A stretch of DNA of 64,000 nt, taken from assembly GCF_016756495.1 (NCBI RefSeq), contig NZ_AP023243.1:3724501-3788500 (forward strand), written 5' to 3'. The notes beneath the pieces are model-generated. The model ran no database searches. It saw only the letters and a list, made by a program, of their open reading frames with translations, and was not told the origin of the DNA. Origin of the DNA: Mesorhizobium sp. 113-3-3 (lineage in GTDB: Bacteria > Pseudomonadota > Alphaproteobacteria > Rhizobiales > Rhizobiaceae). A program made the position numbers and the translations under genes. Position 1 is the stretch's first letter, and every line of letters begins with the position of its first letter. This document shows, in pieces, positions 35,481 through 46,143 of the stretch.

Positions 35481-36318
35481 GTTGTTGAAGTCAACACCAG
35501 AGTTGTTGAGGTCATCTGTCCTACCGGCACTGGTCGCTGCGGCGATCTTTGGCGCCGTGGGCCAGGCTTTGGCCTTCGACGACAAGGTGTTCGACGACAA
35601 GACCGGCGTGAAGCCGCAGTCGAGCCCCTGGGCGGTGTTCCAGTTCGGCTTCTCCGCCTACAAGAACGGCCACAAGGAACAGGCCGCCGAGGCCTACAAA
35701 TACGCCGCCGAAAACGGCCAGATCGGCGCCACCTGGAAGCTTGCCCGCATGTATGCCGAGGGCGACGGCGTGGCGCGCGACGATTATGAGGCGTTCAAGT
35801 TCTTTTCCGAGATAGTAGACCAGGATGTCGAGCCCGGTTCGCCTGAGGAAAGCTACGTTTCCGACGCGCTGGTGGCGCTGGGCGACTATCTGCGCAAGGG
35901 CATTCCCGGCAGCCCGGTCACCGAGAACGAGGTGGCGGCCCAGGAATATTACATGCGCGCCGCCGCCAACTACCGCAACCCGAACGCCCAGTTCGAGATG
36001 GGGCAGATGTTCCTCAAGGGCGAGGGCGGCGTGAAGGCCAGCGTCAAGCAGGCCGGGCGCTGGTTCCAGCTCGCCGCCGAGAAGGGCCATGCCGGTGCCC
36101 AGGCGACGCTCGGCCATCTCCTGTTCCAGAGCGGCAAGATCGTTCGCGGCCTGGCGATGATGACCGCCGCACTCGAACGCGCGGCGCCGGCCGATCAGCC
36201 CTGGATCCGCGGCATGCAGGAAGAGGCCTTCGCCGCTGCCGGCGAAGCCGACCGGCGCACGGCGATTTCGCTGGCCGATGACATCCTGACCAAGGGCACC
36301 ACCAATGCAGATCAGTAG
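35467..36318 (+). CDS. exoR: ExoR, periplasmic Sel1-repeat regulator of exopolysaccharide synthesis
   Basis: The protein has 283 aa with a signal peptide ([24 protein letters not shown]). Sel1-type repeats of about 36 residues follow ([34 protein letters not shown], and again [24 protein letters not shown]). In Sinorhizobium, ExoR holds the ExoS sensor kinase inactive, so that loss of ExoR raises succinoglycan and lowers motility. The whole-length pattern ([30 protein letters not shown]) fits ExoR. The ATG overlaps the ilvD stop by 14 bp. Confidence 0.88.
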   Translation: MRISELLKSTPELLRSSVLPALVAAAIFGAVGQALAFDDKVFDDKTGVKPQSSPWAVFQFGFSAYKNGHKEQAAEAYKYAAENGQIGATWKLARMYAEGDGVARDDYEAFKFFSEIVDQDVEPGSPEESYVSDALVALGDYLRKGIPGSPVTENEVAAQEYYMRAAANYRNPNAQFEMGQMFLKGEGGVKASVKQAGRWFQLAAEKGHAGAQATLGHLLFQSGKIVRGLAMMTAALERAAPADQPWIRGMQEEAFAAAGEADRRTAISLADDILTKGTTNADQ

Positions 36319-36370
36319 GGTGGTCAGCCGGGCATCTTCTCCACGAAGAGAGATTGGCTAGGCGAAAGAA

Positions 36371-36688
36371 TCAGTTTTCGGTTGGCTCCGTCGGCACCAT
36401 GCTGGGCGCGGGCGTCGAGATCGGCGTGACGTGCAGGTGCGGCGCCATCGTGTTTCCGGGGCAGCTGTCGCCGATCTTCGTCCAGGATGTGTTGTTGAGC
36501 ACCATCTCGCAGCGCGCCAGATGGCTCTGGTCGGCCACCGTCAGGCAGGCGACCTGACCGACCGGATAGGACTTTCCGTTGGCAAGACATTCCGGGGCGG
36601 CGAAAGCAGGCACCATGGCAGCCGTGGCAAATGCCAAGCCGATCGGACAAACAACAAATCGAATGGTCATGGGAACCCCGGCCGCCAT
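36371..36688 (-). CDS. Small exported hypothetical protein
   Basis: The protein has 105 aa from ATG 36688, which has GGAAG 6 bp upstream; ATG 36670 is an alternative six codons later. A signal peptide (MTIRFVVCPIGLAFATAAMVPAFA) precedes a mature part with four Cys (ECLANGKSYPVGQVACLTV ... RCEMVLNNTSW ... SCPGN), likely two disulfides. The end is Pro/Thr-rich. The family is not known to me. Confidence 0.65.
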   Translation of the reverse strand: MAAGVPMTIRFVVCPIGLAFATAAMVPAFAAPECLANGKSYPVGQVACLTVADQSHLARCEMVLNNTSWTKIGDSCPGNTMAPHLHVTPISTPAPSMVPTEPTEN

Positions 36689-36760
36689 GATGATCTTCCA
36701 TCCTGCGCCCGATTTGTGGCGACACCACGTCCAGACAAATCGACGGCAGCAGGGCACCGG

Positions 36761-37555
36761 TCAGGCTGGCTGCAAAGCGAGATCGATCGCCACCGGCACG
36801 TGATCGGACGGCTTTTCCCAGGCGCGCACATGTTTTTCGATCGAGGCTGAAGAGAAGCGGTTGGCGGCCTCCGGCGACAGCAGCAGATGGTCGATGCGGA
36901 TGCCGTTGTTCTTCTGCCAGGCGCCGGCCTGATAATCCCAGAAGGTGTAGGTGTCGGGTGCATCGGTGACCGCGCGCACCGCTTCGATGAAACCGAGGTT
37001 GAGCAGGCGGCGGAAGGCCTGCCGCGTCTGCGGCTGGAACAATGCGTCGCCCAGCCAGTTTTCGGGAAAGCGCGCATCGATCGGCTCGGGAATGACGTTG
37101 TAGTCGCCGGCCAGCACGAGCGCCTCTTCCAGCCTCAGCCGCTCCTCGGCCCAGCGCTCCAGCCGCGCCATCCAGGACAGCTTGTAGGAGAATTTCTTGT
37201 CGTCATCGATCGGGTTGCCGTTCGGCAGGTAGAGCGAGGCGACACGCAACGCGCCCTTGTCGGTCGAGAACACGCCTTCGATGAAGCGCGCCTGCTCGTC
37301 GGTATCGTCGCCCGGGAGGCCTCTGTTGACTTCGTCAAAGCGCAGCTTCGACAGCAGCGCCACGCCATTAAAACCCTTCTGGCCATGGGTTTCGACATTG
37401 TAGCCTAGCGCTTCGATCTCGGCGCGCGGGAACTGATCGTCGACCGTCTTGATCTCCTGCAGGCAGACGATGTCGGGCGCGCTCTCTTTCAGCCAATGGG
37501 TCAGATTGCCGATGCGGGCGCGAACGCCATTGATGTTCCAGGTGACGATTTTCAT
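36761..37555 (-). CDS. xthA: Exodeoxyribonuclease III
   Basis: The protein has 264 aa and is an AP endonuclease and 3' exonuclease for base-excision repair. Motifs of the EEP superfamily are MKIVTWNINGVRARI, DIVCLQEIK, ASLYLPNGN, LAGDYNVIPEPID (Asp and Asn), IRIDHLLLS and PSDHVPV (His). All catalytic residues are present. The VOC gene follows 6 bp upstream on the same strand. Confidence 0.95.
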   Translation of the reverse strand: MKIVTWNINGVRARIGNLTHWLKESAPDIVCLQEIKTVDDQFPRAEIEALGYNVETHGQKGFNGVALLSKLRFDEVNRGLPGDDTDEQARFIEGVFSTDKGALRVASLYLPNGNPIDDDKKFSYKLSWMARLERWAEERLRLEEALVLAGDYNVIPEPIDARFPENWLGDALFQPQTRQAFRRLLNLGFIEAVRAVTDAPDTYTFWDYQAGAWQKNNGIRIDHLLLSPEAANRFSSASIEKHVRAWEKPSDHVPVAIDLALQPA

Positions 37556-37561
37556 GACGGT

Positions 37562-37954
37562 CTATTCTTCCTGCGGCGGGTGGCGTTCGACGAGCCCGAT
37601 CGTATTGCCTGCGGGGTCCTTTAGGAAGGCCATCCACTCGCTTTCCCCTGGCGGACCGAAGGTGCCTTCGGTATCGCGATGGACAAGTGCGGGCGGCGCG
37701 GTGAAGGGGACGCCCGCGGCTTTCGCCTCGGCATGGAAGGCTTCGAGGCCTGTAATGTCGAGATAGACTATGCCGGCCGGAACGCCGTCGGTGAACAGCA
37801 GGCGCACGTCGCCTGCCAGGATGAAGGCGATGCCGGGCGGGTCGTAGCGGGCATGGACGCCCATGCCGAGTACGTCGCGCCAGAAGGCCAGCGTCGAATC
37901 AAGATCGCGTCCGGCCGACAGCGCGACCTGACGGACCGCGCCGATGGCAGGCAT
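37562..37954 (-). CDS. VOC family (glyoxalase-like) protein
   Basis: The protein has 130 aa with the paired beta-alpha-beta-beta-beta units of the vicinal oxygen chelate fold: VRQVALSAGRDLDSTLAFWRDVLGM, IVYLDITGLEAFHAEAKAAGVPF, and EWMAFLKDPAGNTIGLVERH. The metal ligands are incomplete compared with true glyoxalase I, so the reaction is unknown. It lies between xthA and the erpA-like gene, in the same direction. Confidence 0.85.
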   Translation of the reverse strand: MPAIGAVRQVALSAGRDLDSTLAFWRDVLGMGVHARYDPPGIAFILAGDVRLLFTDGVPAGIVYLDITGLEAFHAEAKAAGVPFTAPPALVHRDTEGTFGPPGESEWMAFLKDPAGNTIGLVERHPPQEE

Positions 37955-37958
37955 GCCG

Positions 37959-38306
37959 TTAGATGGAGAAGCTCGTGCCGCAGCCGCAGGAGGCGACCGC
38001 GTTCGGATTGCGGATCTGGAAGGACTGGCCCATCAGATCGTCGACGAAATCGATGACCGAGCCACCCATATAGACCAGCGACAAATCGTCGATCAGCACG
38101 GTCGCGCCATCCTTCTCGATGGCGACATCGTCGTCGTTGCGCGTGTCGACCAGGTCGAATTTGTAGGAGAATCCCGAGCAGCCGCCGCCTTCGACGGAAA
38201 CGCGCAGCGCCGTCTTGCCGGCCTCGCCAGAGACAATCTTGGCGATCCGCCTGGCGGCGGCCTCGGTCATGTCGACTTTCATGGCGGTCTTGGCATCAGC
38301 GCCCAT
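37959..38306 (-). CDS. A-type iron-sulfur carrier (ErpA/IscA family)
   Basis: The protein has 115 aa. The three conserved cysteines are in GGGCSGFSY and the C-terminal SCGCGTSF, which bind an Fe-S cluster for transfer to apo-enzymes. The ATG at 38306 has AAGGTG upstream; ATG 38282 is an alternative start. The gene diverges from dgt. Confidence 0.92.
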   Translation of the reverse strand: MGADAKTAMKVDMTEAAARRIAKIVSGEAGKTALRVSVEGGGCSGFSYKFDLVDTRNDDDVAIEKDGATVLIDDLSLVYMGGSVIDFVDDLMGQSFQIRNPNAVASCGCGTSFSI

Positions 38307-38396
38307 GGGCGTCACCTTGCTTTCGGTTTCACATGATAGGTATGAAGCGCAAGGGGCCAAGTCAACTAGATCAAGTCAACTGCGGCAGCATCAGCC

Positions 38397-39611
38397 ATGA
38401 CCAATGAGTTGGGCGACATCGGTTTCGGCTATCGGCCGCGCGCGGCTTATGCCACGGATCCGGCGCGCTCGCGCGGCCGGCTGTTCGACGAGGTCGAGAG
38501 CCCGACCCGCACGCCGTTCCAGCGCGACCGCGACCGTATCATCCACTCGACGGCGTTCCGGCGGCTCAAGCACAAGACGCAGGTCTTCATCGCCCATGAA
38601 GGTGATCACTACCGCACACGTCTGACTCATTCGATCGAGGTGGCGCAGATCGCGCGTGCGCTGGCGCGGGCGCTGCGCGGCGACGAGGATCTCGCAGAGG
38701 CGGTGGCGCTGGTGCATGATTTCGGCCACACGCCCTTCGGCCATACCGGCGAGGACGCGCTGAACGACAAGATGGCGGCCTGGGGCGGTTTTGATCACAA
38801 CGCCCAATCGCTGCGCATCGTGACGCGGCTGGAGGCGCGCTACGCCGAATTCGACGGGCTGAACCTGACCTGGGAGACACTGGAAGGCCTGGTCAAGCAC
38901 AATGGCCCGCTGACGGATGCCAGCGGCAAGGGGCTGAAAGGGCCGGTGCCACAGGCGATCCGTGATTATTCGCAACTGCAGGACCTCGAACTCGACCGCT
39001 TCGCCGGCATCGAGGCGCAGTGCGCGGCGATCGCCGACGACATCGCCTACAACACGCATGACATCGATGACGGGTTGCGGGCAGGGCTCTTGACGCTCGA
39101 CATGCTGAAAGCCGTCTCGCTGCCGGGAAAGATCCTGGACGGCGTGCGCCAGCGCTATCCCAGGCTCGATGACGTGCGCACCGGCCACGAACTGATGCGG
39201 CGGCAGATCACCGCCATGGTCGAGGATGTCATCGTCTCGGCGACCGCAAATCTGGAACGTGTCGGGCCGCAAAGCGCCGACGCGGTGAGGGCGGCGGGCG
39301 AGACGATGGTGACCTTTTCCGCCGAGATGGCCGCGGCCGAGAAGGAATTGAAGGCGTTTCTCTACAAGCACCTCTACCGGCACGAGGAGGTGATGCGGGT
39401 GCGCGCCGGCGCCGAGCAGATCGTCAGGGACCTGTTCGACGTCTATTTCGCCGATCCGCGCGCCATGCCGGATGGCTGGCGCGAGGGGCTGGACCGGGCC
39501 GAGGATCGCATCAAGGCGCGCTCCGTCGCCGATTTCCTGGCAGGGATGACCGACACCTACGCGCTCAAGGAACACAGGCGTTTGTTTGACCGCACCCCGG
39601 ATTTGAGCTAG
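38397..39611 (+). CDS. dgt: Deoxyguanosinetriphosphate triphosphohydrolase-like protein
   Basis: The protein has 404 aa with an HD-domain phosphohydrolase that removes triphosphate from dNTPs. The metal ligands are His78 ([13 protein letters not shown]), His107-Asp108 ([14 protein letters not shown]) and a later Asp ([13 protein letters not shown]). The N-terminal [27 protein letters not shown] is characteristic. Family length and order erpA-dgt-argS are normal for Hyphomicrobiales. The enzyme could also limit dNTPs available to phage, though that is not needed to explain it. Confidence 0.93.
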   Translation: MTNELGDIGFGYRPRAAYATDPARSRGRLFDEVESPTRTPFQRDRDRIIHSTAFRRLKHKTQVFIAHEGDHYRTRLTHSIEVAQIARALARALRGDEDLAEAVALVHDFGHTPFGHTGEDALNDKMAAWGGFDHNAQSLRIVTRLEARYAEFDGLNLTWETLEGLVKHNGPLTDASGKGLKGPVPQAIRDYSQLQDLELDRFAGIEAQCAAIADDIAYNTHDIDDGLRAGLLTLDMLKAVSLPGKILDGVRQRYPRLDDVRTGHELMRRQITAMVEDVIVSATANLERVGPQSADAVRAAGETMVTFSAEMAAAEKELKAFLYKHLYRHEEVMRVRAGAEQIVRDLFDVYFADPRAMPDGWREGLDRAEDRIKARSVADFLAGMTDTYALKEHRRLFDRTPDLS

Positions 39612-39673
39612 GGCGAGCGCGATTTTGCCGGCCAACGAGCCGGATTCGCCCTAAAGCCGCCAGAGCAATACCC

Positions 39674-41431
39674 ATGAACATCTTCGCCGATTTCACCGCG
39701 CGAGTCACAAAGGCTGTCGAAGCGCTTGATCTGAAAGACAAGGACGGCGTTTCGCCCGACCTGTCGCGCATTGCCGTCGAACCGCCGCGCGACGCCAGCC
39801 ATGGCGATCTCGCGACCAATGCGGCGATGGTTCTGGCCAAGCCCACCGGGCAGAACCCGCGCGTGCTGGCCGAGAAGCTCGCGCTGGCGCTGCGCGACGA
39901 CAAGGATGTCGCCGCCGCCGAGGTCGCCGGTCCCGGCTTCGTCAATCTCCGCCTGAAGGACGGGTTTTGGCAGGCGCATCTGTCAGCGCTTCTGGGCGAG
40001 GGCCGCAACTACGGCCGCTCGAAGGTAGGCGCCGGCCGGAAAACCAATGTCGAATATGTCTCCGCCAACCCGACGGGGCCGATGCATGTCGGCCATTGCC
40101 GCGGCGCCGTCGTCGGCGACGCGCTCGCCAATTTGATGGCGTTTGCCGGCTACGACGTCACCAAGGAATATGTCATCAACGACGCCGGCGGACAGATCGA
40201 CGTGCTCGGGCGGTCGGTCATATTGCGGTATCGGGAGGCGCTCGGCGATGACATCGGCGAGATCCCGACCGGCCTATATCCAGGCGACTATCTGGTTCCA
40301 CTTGGCCAGGCGCTGGCGAAAGAGTTTGGCCGCAGCTTGCTCCAAATGCCGGACGATGAGGCGCTGGCCATCGTCAAGGATCGTGCGATCGACGCCATGA
40401 TGGCGATGATCCGAGAGGATCTGGCGCTGCTCAACGTGCATCATGACGTGTTCTTCTCCGAACGCACGCTGCACGCCGACAATGCCAAGAAGATCCGCTC
40501 GGCGATCAACGACCTGACTCTGAAGGGCCATATCTACAAGGGCAAGCTGCCGCCGCCCAAGGGCGAGAAGCCCGACGACTGGGAAGATCGCGAGCAGACG
40601 CTGTTCCGTTCGACCGCGGTTGGCGATGACATGGACCGGGCGCTGGTCAAGTCCGACGGCGCGTTCACCTATTTCGCCGCCGACGTGGCGTATCTGAAGG
40701 ACAAGGTCGATCGCGGCTTCGTCGACCTGATCTACGTGCTTGGCGCCGACCATGGCGGCTACGTCAAGCGGCTGGAAGCGCTGGCGCGGGCTATTGCCGG
40801 CGACGAGGTGAAGCTTACCGTCCTGTTGTGCAATCTGGTCAAGCTGTTTCGCGATGGCGAGCCCGTTCGCATGTCGAAGCGGTCCGGCGATTTTGTCACG
40901 CTTCGGGAAGTGGTGGAGGAGGTTGGCCGCGACGCCATCCGCTTCATGATGCTATATCGCAAGAGCGATGCGCCGCTCGATTTCGATTTCGCCAAGGTCA
41001 CCGAGCAGTCCAAGGACAATCCGGTGTTTTATGTGCAGTACGCTTCGGCGCGCTGCCATTCGGTGTTCCGGCAGGCGAGCGAACAATTGGGCGAGGCGAA
41101 TTTCGATCGCAAAAGCCTGGCTGCCGCCGCGGCTTCGCTGACCGACGAAGGCGAAATCGGCGTGATCCGCAAGCTCGCCGAATATCCGCGCCTGATCGAG
41201 TCCGCCGCTCTTGCGCTGGAGCCGCATAGGCTGGCATTTTATCTCTACGATCTGGCTTCCAGTTTCCACGGACACTGGAACCGGGGCACGGATAATCCGG
41301 ACTTACGTTTTGTTAAGGTTAACGACCGACAATTGACGCATGCCAGACTAGGGCTGGTGCAGGCTGTTTCGGACGTTCTGACGTCCGGCCTGACGCTGAT
41401 CGGGGCCGCTGCGCCCACCGAAATGCGTTAG
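39674..41431 (+). CDS. argS: Arginine-tRNA ligase
   Basis: This is a class I synthetase of 585 aa. It has an N-terminal Add-1 domain, the HIGH motif HVGH at residues 138-141 in [14 protein letters not shown], and the KMSKS counterpart MSKR at 400-403. The C-terminal DALR anticodon-binding helices start near [16 protein letters not shown]. No anomaly is seen. Confidence 0.97.
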   Translation: MNIFADFTARVTKAVEALDLKDKDGVSPDLSRIAVEPPRDASHGDLATNAAMVLAKPTGQNPRVLAEKLALALRDDKDVAAAEVAGPGFVNLRLKDGFWQAHLSALLGEGRNYGRSKVGAGRKTNVEYVSANPTGPMHVGHCRGAVVGDALANLMAFAGYDVTKEYVINDAGGQIDVLGRSVILRYREALGDDIGEIPTGLYPGDYLVPLGQALAKEFGRSLLQMPDDEALAIVKDRAIDAMMAMIREDLALLNVHHDVFFSERTLHADNAKKIRSAINDLTLKGHIYKGKLPPPKGEKPDDWEDREQTLFRSTAVGDDMDRALVKSDGAFTYFAADVAYLKDKVDRGFVDLIYVLGADHGGYVKRLEALARAIAGDEVKLTVLLCNLVKLFRDGEPVRMSKRSGDFVTLREVVEEVGRDAIRFMMLYRKSDAPLDFDFAKVTEQSKDNPVFYVQYASARCHSVFRQASEQLGEANFDRKSLAAAAASLTDEGEIGVIRKLAEYPRLIESAALALEPHRLAFYLYDLASSFHGHWNRGTDNPDLRFVKVNDRQLTHARLGLVQAVSDVLTSGLTLIGAAAPTEMR

Positions 41432-41534
41432 GTTTGACTAAATAACCTGTCACCTTTTGCCCACATTGCGCTGGTAAGGGCCAACCCTGCGCGACGTCCA
41501 TGGCGTCCGAATGAGTGCGAGTTCGGGAACAATA

Positions 41535-44500
41535 ATGGCAGACAGAACCCAGCTGAGAGTAGCCGACAACAACGACATCGCTGACGATGATCCGTTCGCG
41601 GAACTGACCAGGATCATGGGATTCGACCCACGCCAGCCGGTCAAGCAGCAGGCGCGGGTCGAACCGCAGGTCGCTGCCGCCAGCCAGCCCGTGCAAGAGG
41701 ACGATTTCGACATCGACCTCGAAAAGGAGCTGATGGGCGAGTTCGACGCTGGCGACAGCGTGGCGACTCCGGTTGTCGAGGCTCATGAGCCGGCATTCGA
41801 AACGGCGGCCGCTCCGGCGCAGGACGACGACCTTGCGTTGTCGCTAGACGACGATTTCCATCTGGACTTCACGGGTGCCGACGAGCAGGGGCTCGTTGCC
41901 GGCCGTGCCGATACCGGCGCTGCCGAAGCCGCGCCATCCGTCGAGCCCGCCTTCGACGCTGATTTCGACAATGCCGTTGCCAGTTCGCTCGAGGACGTTT
42001 CGCCCTTCGAGGACGATCTGCGGATGGATGACGAACTTGCCGCGTCGCTCGATCAGGACTTCCACATCGAGGACCATGCCGTCGAGGACGAGGCCGTCGA
42101 GGCCCAGCATGCCGTTGCCGAAGTGCCGATGGCTGCCGAGCCGGCCCCCGAGCACGAATTCGACGATGCGGCCGCGTTTTCGCTCGAAGACGAGCTGATG
42201 CTGGACGGCCATTCGGCTGATCAGCGCCCCGTGGCTGCGGTCGCGGTCGACTATCCGGAGCCGGTGCTGGCCGCCGCGCACGAGGCTGAGGCGATTTCCG
42301 ACGACGATTTCGACGGTCGCTTCGAGGCCGCCATGGCGGATGTCGATATGGATTTTGACATTCAGGCGGACGAGCCGGTGGCCTTTGATGCGGCAGAAGC
42401 GCACGAAGTGCTCGCCGATGCCGTGGGCACGAGGGGCGAGTTCTCGAACCCCGAAGCCGTTTCGGATGATTCTTTCGATCTGAACCTGGACGATGCGTTT
42501 GCCGAGCCTGCCGAAGAGCCGGTCGCCGAGGTCGCAGCCGCCGCGGTCCAGCCGATAGCTCCGGCGACGCCGGCAGCCATCATGGCTGAGCCGGCGCCGG
42601 CCCCCGTGGCGGACGAACGCAGCCTCGAAGACGAGTTGAATGCGCTTCTGGGCGCCATGACGGCACGCACGCAGCCGTCGGCCAAGGAGCCCGTCGCCGC
42701 TCAGCCCGTTGTGGCTCAGCCGGTTGCCGCTCCCGTTCAGCCGTATGCTGCTCCATATGCTGCCGCGCCTGCGAAGGCCGCCGAGGAACCGGCCGATCTT
42801 GTCGGCGATCTCGACTGGGATCTCGACGAACAGGCGACCGAGGATCTGCATGCCTCCAGCGCCGCTGCCGATGCCGATCTCGACGATCTGCTGCTCGATG
42901 AGCTTCAGGGCCAGGATATGGGCGCGGATGCTGCCGATCATGGCGACATCGATTTCGACGATGATGCGTTCGATGCGGCCTTGGCCAGCAATCTCGATCC
43001 GCGCGACGAGGCAGCTTCCCGCCAGGATCAGGCCGATTCCCTCGATTGGCTGGCCGAGCGCTCCGCGCCGAGCGAGCCGACCCGTTCGTGGAGCCGCGTG
43101 ACACCGGTTCCCCAGCACCCGGCATTCGCCGCGCAGCCGTCCGCTTCGATGGCGGCCAGGCCCGCCGAGCCTGATGTTGCCCCTGCGGTGGCCGTCGTGC
43201 CGTCCTACCGCGCGCCTGAGCCGGTTGCGGCAGCTCCCTATGCAGCGCCGGTATCCGCACCGCAGCCGCGCCAGTCCTCGCGCTACGACGAGGTGCCTGA
43301 TGTCGAAACGGTCGATGTGCCGGAGCGCGTCGTGGCGCTGGCGGACGATCTCGACATTCCGGAACTGCATTTCGAGGAAGATGAACCGGCCGCAACAGGT
43401 TATGACGACCTCGACGCCGAGTTCGCCAGCCTGCTGACGGAAATGAATTCGGTGGAGGTCGCGCCTGCTCCCGCCGCGCCCGCAAGCAGCGCTGCCTATG
43501 CCGATGAAGCCTTCAATGGCGGGTTCAATCAGGGCTACCAGGCGCCGGCCTATGAAGAACCCAAGCCGGCATATGACGGGGTCAAACCGGCCTATCAGCC
43601 GGAAGCGCGTACCTATGCGGCTCGGCCGGCGGAAATGCCCGCGCGCGCCGCGGCGAACACCGGCTATGCCGACGCCGCCGATGGCTTCGATCTCGACAAT
43701 CTGCCCGGCAGCCAGCCGGTCTCGCAGGCCGACGATTTCACCGTCGATGAACTCGATTATGATCCCGAGCTGGACGAAGCAATGGCCGTTCCGGGTCTCG
43801 GCGAACGGGAAGCCGCGAGGCCGTCGGGCCGCCGCGGCCTGTTTATCGCCGCGATCGTCGGTGCCGTGGCCGTCGCAGGCGGTCTTGGCGCCTTTGCGCT
43901 GTCTTTCGGCGGCAAGGGCGGCAGCGAAGCGCCTGTCATCGTCAAGGCTGACAATTCGCCGATCAAGGTCAAGCCGGAAAATCCGGGCGGCACCGTGGTG
44001 CCGAACCAGGACAACAAGGTCTATGACGCGGTGGTCAAGGGCGCGAAGCCGGCCGAGCCGGTGCAGCAGAAGCTTGTCACCAACACCGAGGTCCCTGTGG
44101 ATGTGCAGGCCAAGGACCCGGCCCGCGCCATCGATCTTTCCGCTGGCCAGGGTGCTACCGTTGGTGATGACGGCAATGCCGCGCCGACCGCAAGTGCCGC
44201 GCCGGCTGGCAATACGGCTCCGGCCGGCAATGCAACCCAGGCTGACAATGCGGCGCCCGCGCCCAAGTCCGAGGACCGCATCGCGCAGGTGCTGCAGGAT
44301 ACCGACAAGGGCACCAACAACGATGTCGTCGCCGTCGCGCCGCGCAAGGTGAGGACGATGGTGGTCAAATCGGATGGCTCGCTGGTGCCGCGCGAGGATC
44401 CGACGCCGGCCGCACCGCAGGTGGCGGCCGCCGAGCCGAGCGATCCGGCGCCGCAGCATGTCGCTGCACCGTCGGCGCAGGCCGATGCAGACCAGACCGG

Positions 44501-44948
44501 CACGGTTGCGCCCGCCGTGGCCCAGTCGGGCGATGAACCGGCCCTCAAGCCGGCGGCCAAACCGGCCAAGGCGCAGTCGGCCAACACGCCGGCCAAGGTT
44601 GCGATCGCGCCGCAGCGTCCGTCCGACCAGCCGGTCGATGTCGTCGGCGAGGTCAAGCCCGACCAGGTCGCGTCCATCGACCCGGCAACGACGGCGACCG
44701 GTAGCGGTTCGTGGTCGATGCAGGTTGCTTCGCAGCCGACGGTGGAAAGCGCCCAGTCGACCTACCAGGACCTGCAGCGCCGCTATGGCAGCGTGCTTGC
44801 CGGCCGCACCGCCAACATCGTCAAGGCCGAGATTGCCGGCAAGGGCACGTTCTACCGCGTCCGGGTCGTTGCCCAGTCGCGCAACGATGCCATTAATCTG
44901 TGCACCAGCTACAAGGCTGCCGGCGGCAACTGCTTCGTCTCGCGCTAG
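41535..44948 (+). CDS. Very large SPOR-domain membrane protein
   Basis: The protein has 1137 aa. The first 765 residues are an acidic, Ala/Pro-rich and mostly disordered cytoplasmic region with recurring D-D-F-D/D-D-D-F and E-P-V-A units. One transmembrane helix lies near 768-790 (RGLFIAAIVGAVAVAGGLGAFALS). A periplasmic linker rich in Ala/Pro follows. The last 80 residues are a SPOR domain (WSMQVASQPTVESAQSTYQDLQRRYG ... YRVRVVAQSRNDAINLC), which binds denuded septal peptidoglycan. It probably works in division or polar growth. ATG 41511 eight codons earlier is an alternative start. Confidence 0.88.
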   Translation: MADRTQLRVADNNDIADDDPFAELTRIMGFDPRQPVKQQARVEPQVAAASQPVQEDDFDIDLEKELMGEFDAGDSVATPVVEAHEPAFETAAAPAQDDDLALSLDDDFHLDFTGADEQGLVAGRADTGAAEAAPSVEPAFDADFDNAVASSLEDVSPFEDDLRMDDELAASLDQDFHIEDHAVEDEAVEAQHAVAEVPMAAEPAPEHEFDDAAAFSLEDELMLDGHSADQRPVAAVAVDYPEPVLAAAHEAEAISDDDFDGRFEAAMADVDMDFDIQADEPVAFDAAEAHEVLADAVGTRGEFSNPEAVSDDSFDLNLDDAFAEPAEEPVAEVAAAAVQPIAPATPAAIMAEPAPAPVADERSLEDELNALLGAMTARTQPSAKEPVAAQPVVAQPVAAPVQPYAAPYAAAPAKAAEEPADLVGDLDWDLDEQATEDLHASSAAADADLDDLLLDELQGQDMGADAADHGDIDFDDDAFDAALASNLDPRDEAASRQDQADSLDWLAERSAPSEPTRSWSRVTPVPQHPAFAAQPSASMAARPAEPDVAPAVAVVPSYRAPEPVAAAPYAAPVSAPQPRQSSRYDEVPDVETVDVPERVVALADDLDIPELHFEEDEPAATGYDDLDAEFASLLTEMNSVEVAPAPAAPASSAAYADEAFNGGFNQGYQAPAYEEPKPAYDGVKPAYQPEARTYAARPAEMPARAAANTGYADAADGFDLDNLPGSQPVSQADDFTVDELDYDPELDEAMAVPGLGEREAARPSGRRGLFIAAIVGAVAVAGGLGAFALSFGGKGGSEAPVIVKADNSPIKVKPENPGGTVVPNQDNKVYDAVVKGAKPAEPVQQKLVTNTEVPVDVQAKDPARAIDLSAGQGATVGDDGNAAPTASAAPAGNTAPAGNATQADNAAPAPKSEDRIAQVLQDTDKGTNNDVVAVAPRKVRTMVVKSDGSLVPREDPTPAAPQVAAAEPSDPAPQHVAAPSAQADADQTGTVAPAVAQSGDEPALKPAAKPAKAQSANTPAKVAIAPQRPSDQPVDVVGEVKPDQVASIDPATTATGSGSWSMQVASQPTVESAQSTYQDLQRRYGSVLAGRTANIVKAEIAGKGTFYRVRVVAQSRNDAINLCTSYKAAGGNCFVSR

Positions 44949-44963
44949 ACGACGTTCAACTGT

Positions 44964-44998
44964 TCAAAGCCGGCGCGGCCCAAGGTCGCGCCGGCTTT
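44964..44998 (+). terminator. Rho-independent terminator after the SPOR gene
   Basis: AAAGCCGGCGCG and CGCGCCGGCTTT form a 12-bp stem with a 9-nt loop, and the T run continues. Confidence 0.93.
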
Positions 44999-45114
44999 TT
45001 CATGTGCCTGACCTTTCACATGCCTGACTTTTTCATGTGGAAGCATATCCCGTGGTTTGACGCATGTTTCCCGAGACGATTCCCTTCGGCCGCGTGAAGC
45101 CCTAGACTCCTGAC

Positions 45115-46134
45115 ATGACCGAATCAAAATCCATGATCCTCGGCTGCGCCGGGAAATCGCTCACCCGCGAAGAAATCAATTTCTATCGCAATGAATGCCC
45201 GTGGGCCTTCATCCTGTTTGCCCGCAACATCGGCGAGACCGAGCAGATCCGCGATCTCGTCGCCGAGATGCGCGACTGCATCGGGCGGCCGGACGCGCTG
45301 GTGTTCATCGACCAGGAAGGTGGCCGGGTGCAACGCCTGCGGCCGCCGCTGGCGCCGAACTATCCGGCGGGCGGGGCGCTTGGCGCGCTGTGGCGCGACG
45401 ATCACGACGCCGGCGCCCGTGCTGCCTGGCTGATGGCGCGCCTGCACGCCTTCGACCTGCTGCGCTACGGCATCACCGCGGATTGCCTGCCGGTGCTCGA
45501 CGTGCCGATCGAAGGCGCCAGCGACGTCATCGGCGCGCGCGCCTACGGCAAGGAGCCGCGCGCGGTCATCGAACTCGGCCGGGCCGCCGCAGAGGGCCTG
45601 ATGTCGGGCGGCGTGCTGCCTGTGATGAAGCACATCCCCGGTCATGGCAGGGCCTTTGCCGACACGCATTTCGAACTGCCAACGGTCGATGCCTCGCTCA
45701 GCGATCTGCAACGACATGACTTTGCCCCGTTCAGGGAGCTCAACGACCTGCCGATGGCGATGACGGCGCATGTGGTCTACAGCGCCATCGACCCCAAGAA
45801 CCCGGCGACGACGTCAGGCAAGGTCATCGACGAGATCATCCGCCGCGACATCGGCTTTGACGGGCTCCTGATGAGCGACGACACCTCGATGAAGGCACTT
45901 TCTGGGGATTTCCCGACAAAGGCGGCGTCGATCCTTGCGGCGGGCTGCGATCTGGTCCTTCACTGCAACGGCGTTTTCGAGGAGATGGCGGGCATTGCGT
46001 CGCGCACCACGGGGCTTGAGGGCAAGTCGCTGGAGCGTGCAAAGCGGGCGCTGACCTATATAAGGAAACGCGACGCGGCCGAGGAAACCGAGATACGCGC
46101 TGAATTTGCCACCTATTTCGATGCGGTGGCCTAA
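45115..46134 (+). CDS. nagZ: Beta-N-acetylhexosaminidase (NagZ)
   Basis: This is a family GH3 glycoside hydrolase of 339 aa that removes N-acetylglucosamine from recycled muropeptides in the cytoplasm. The family signature is FIDQEGGRVQRL and the catalytic loop KHIPGHGRAFADTH is at residues 172-185, with the His of the Asp-His dyad. The late motif LLMSDDTSMKAL holds the nucleophile Asp. The gene stands between the SPOR and scpAB genes. Confidence 0.94.
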   Translation: MTESKSMILGCAGKSLTREEINFYRNECPWAFILFARNIGETEQIRDLVAEMRDCIGRPDALVFIDQEGGRVQRLRPPLAPNYPAGGALGALWRDDHDAGARAAWLMARLHAFDLLRYGITADCLPVLDVPIEGASDVIGARAYGKEPRAVIELGRAAAEGLMSGGVLPVMKHIPGHGRAFADTHFELPTVDASLSDLQRHDFAPFRELNDLPMAMTAHVVYSAIDPKNPATTSGKVIDEIIRRDIGFDGLLMSDDTSMKALSGDFPTKAASILAAGCDLVLHCNGVFEEMAGIASRTTGLEGKSLERAKRALTYIRKRDAAEETEIRAEFATYFDAVA

Positions 46135-46143
46135 CCAAGGGAA

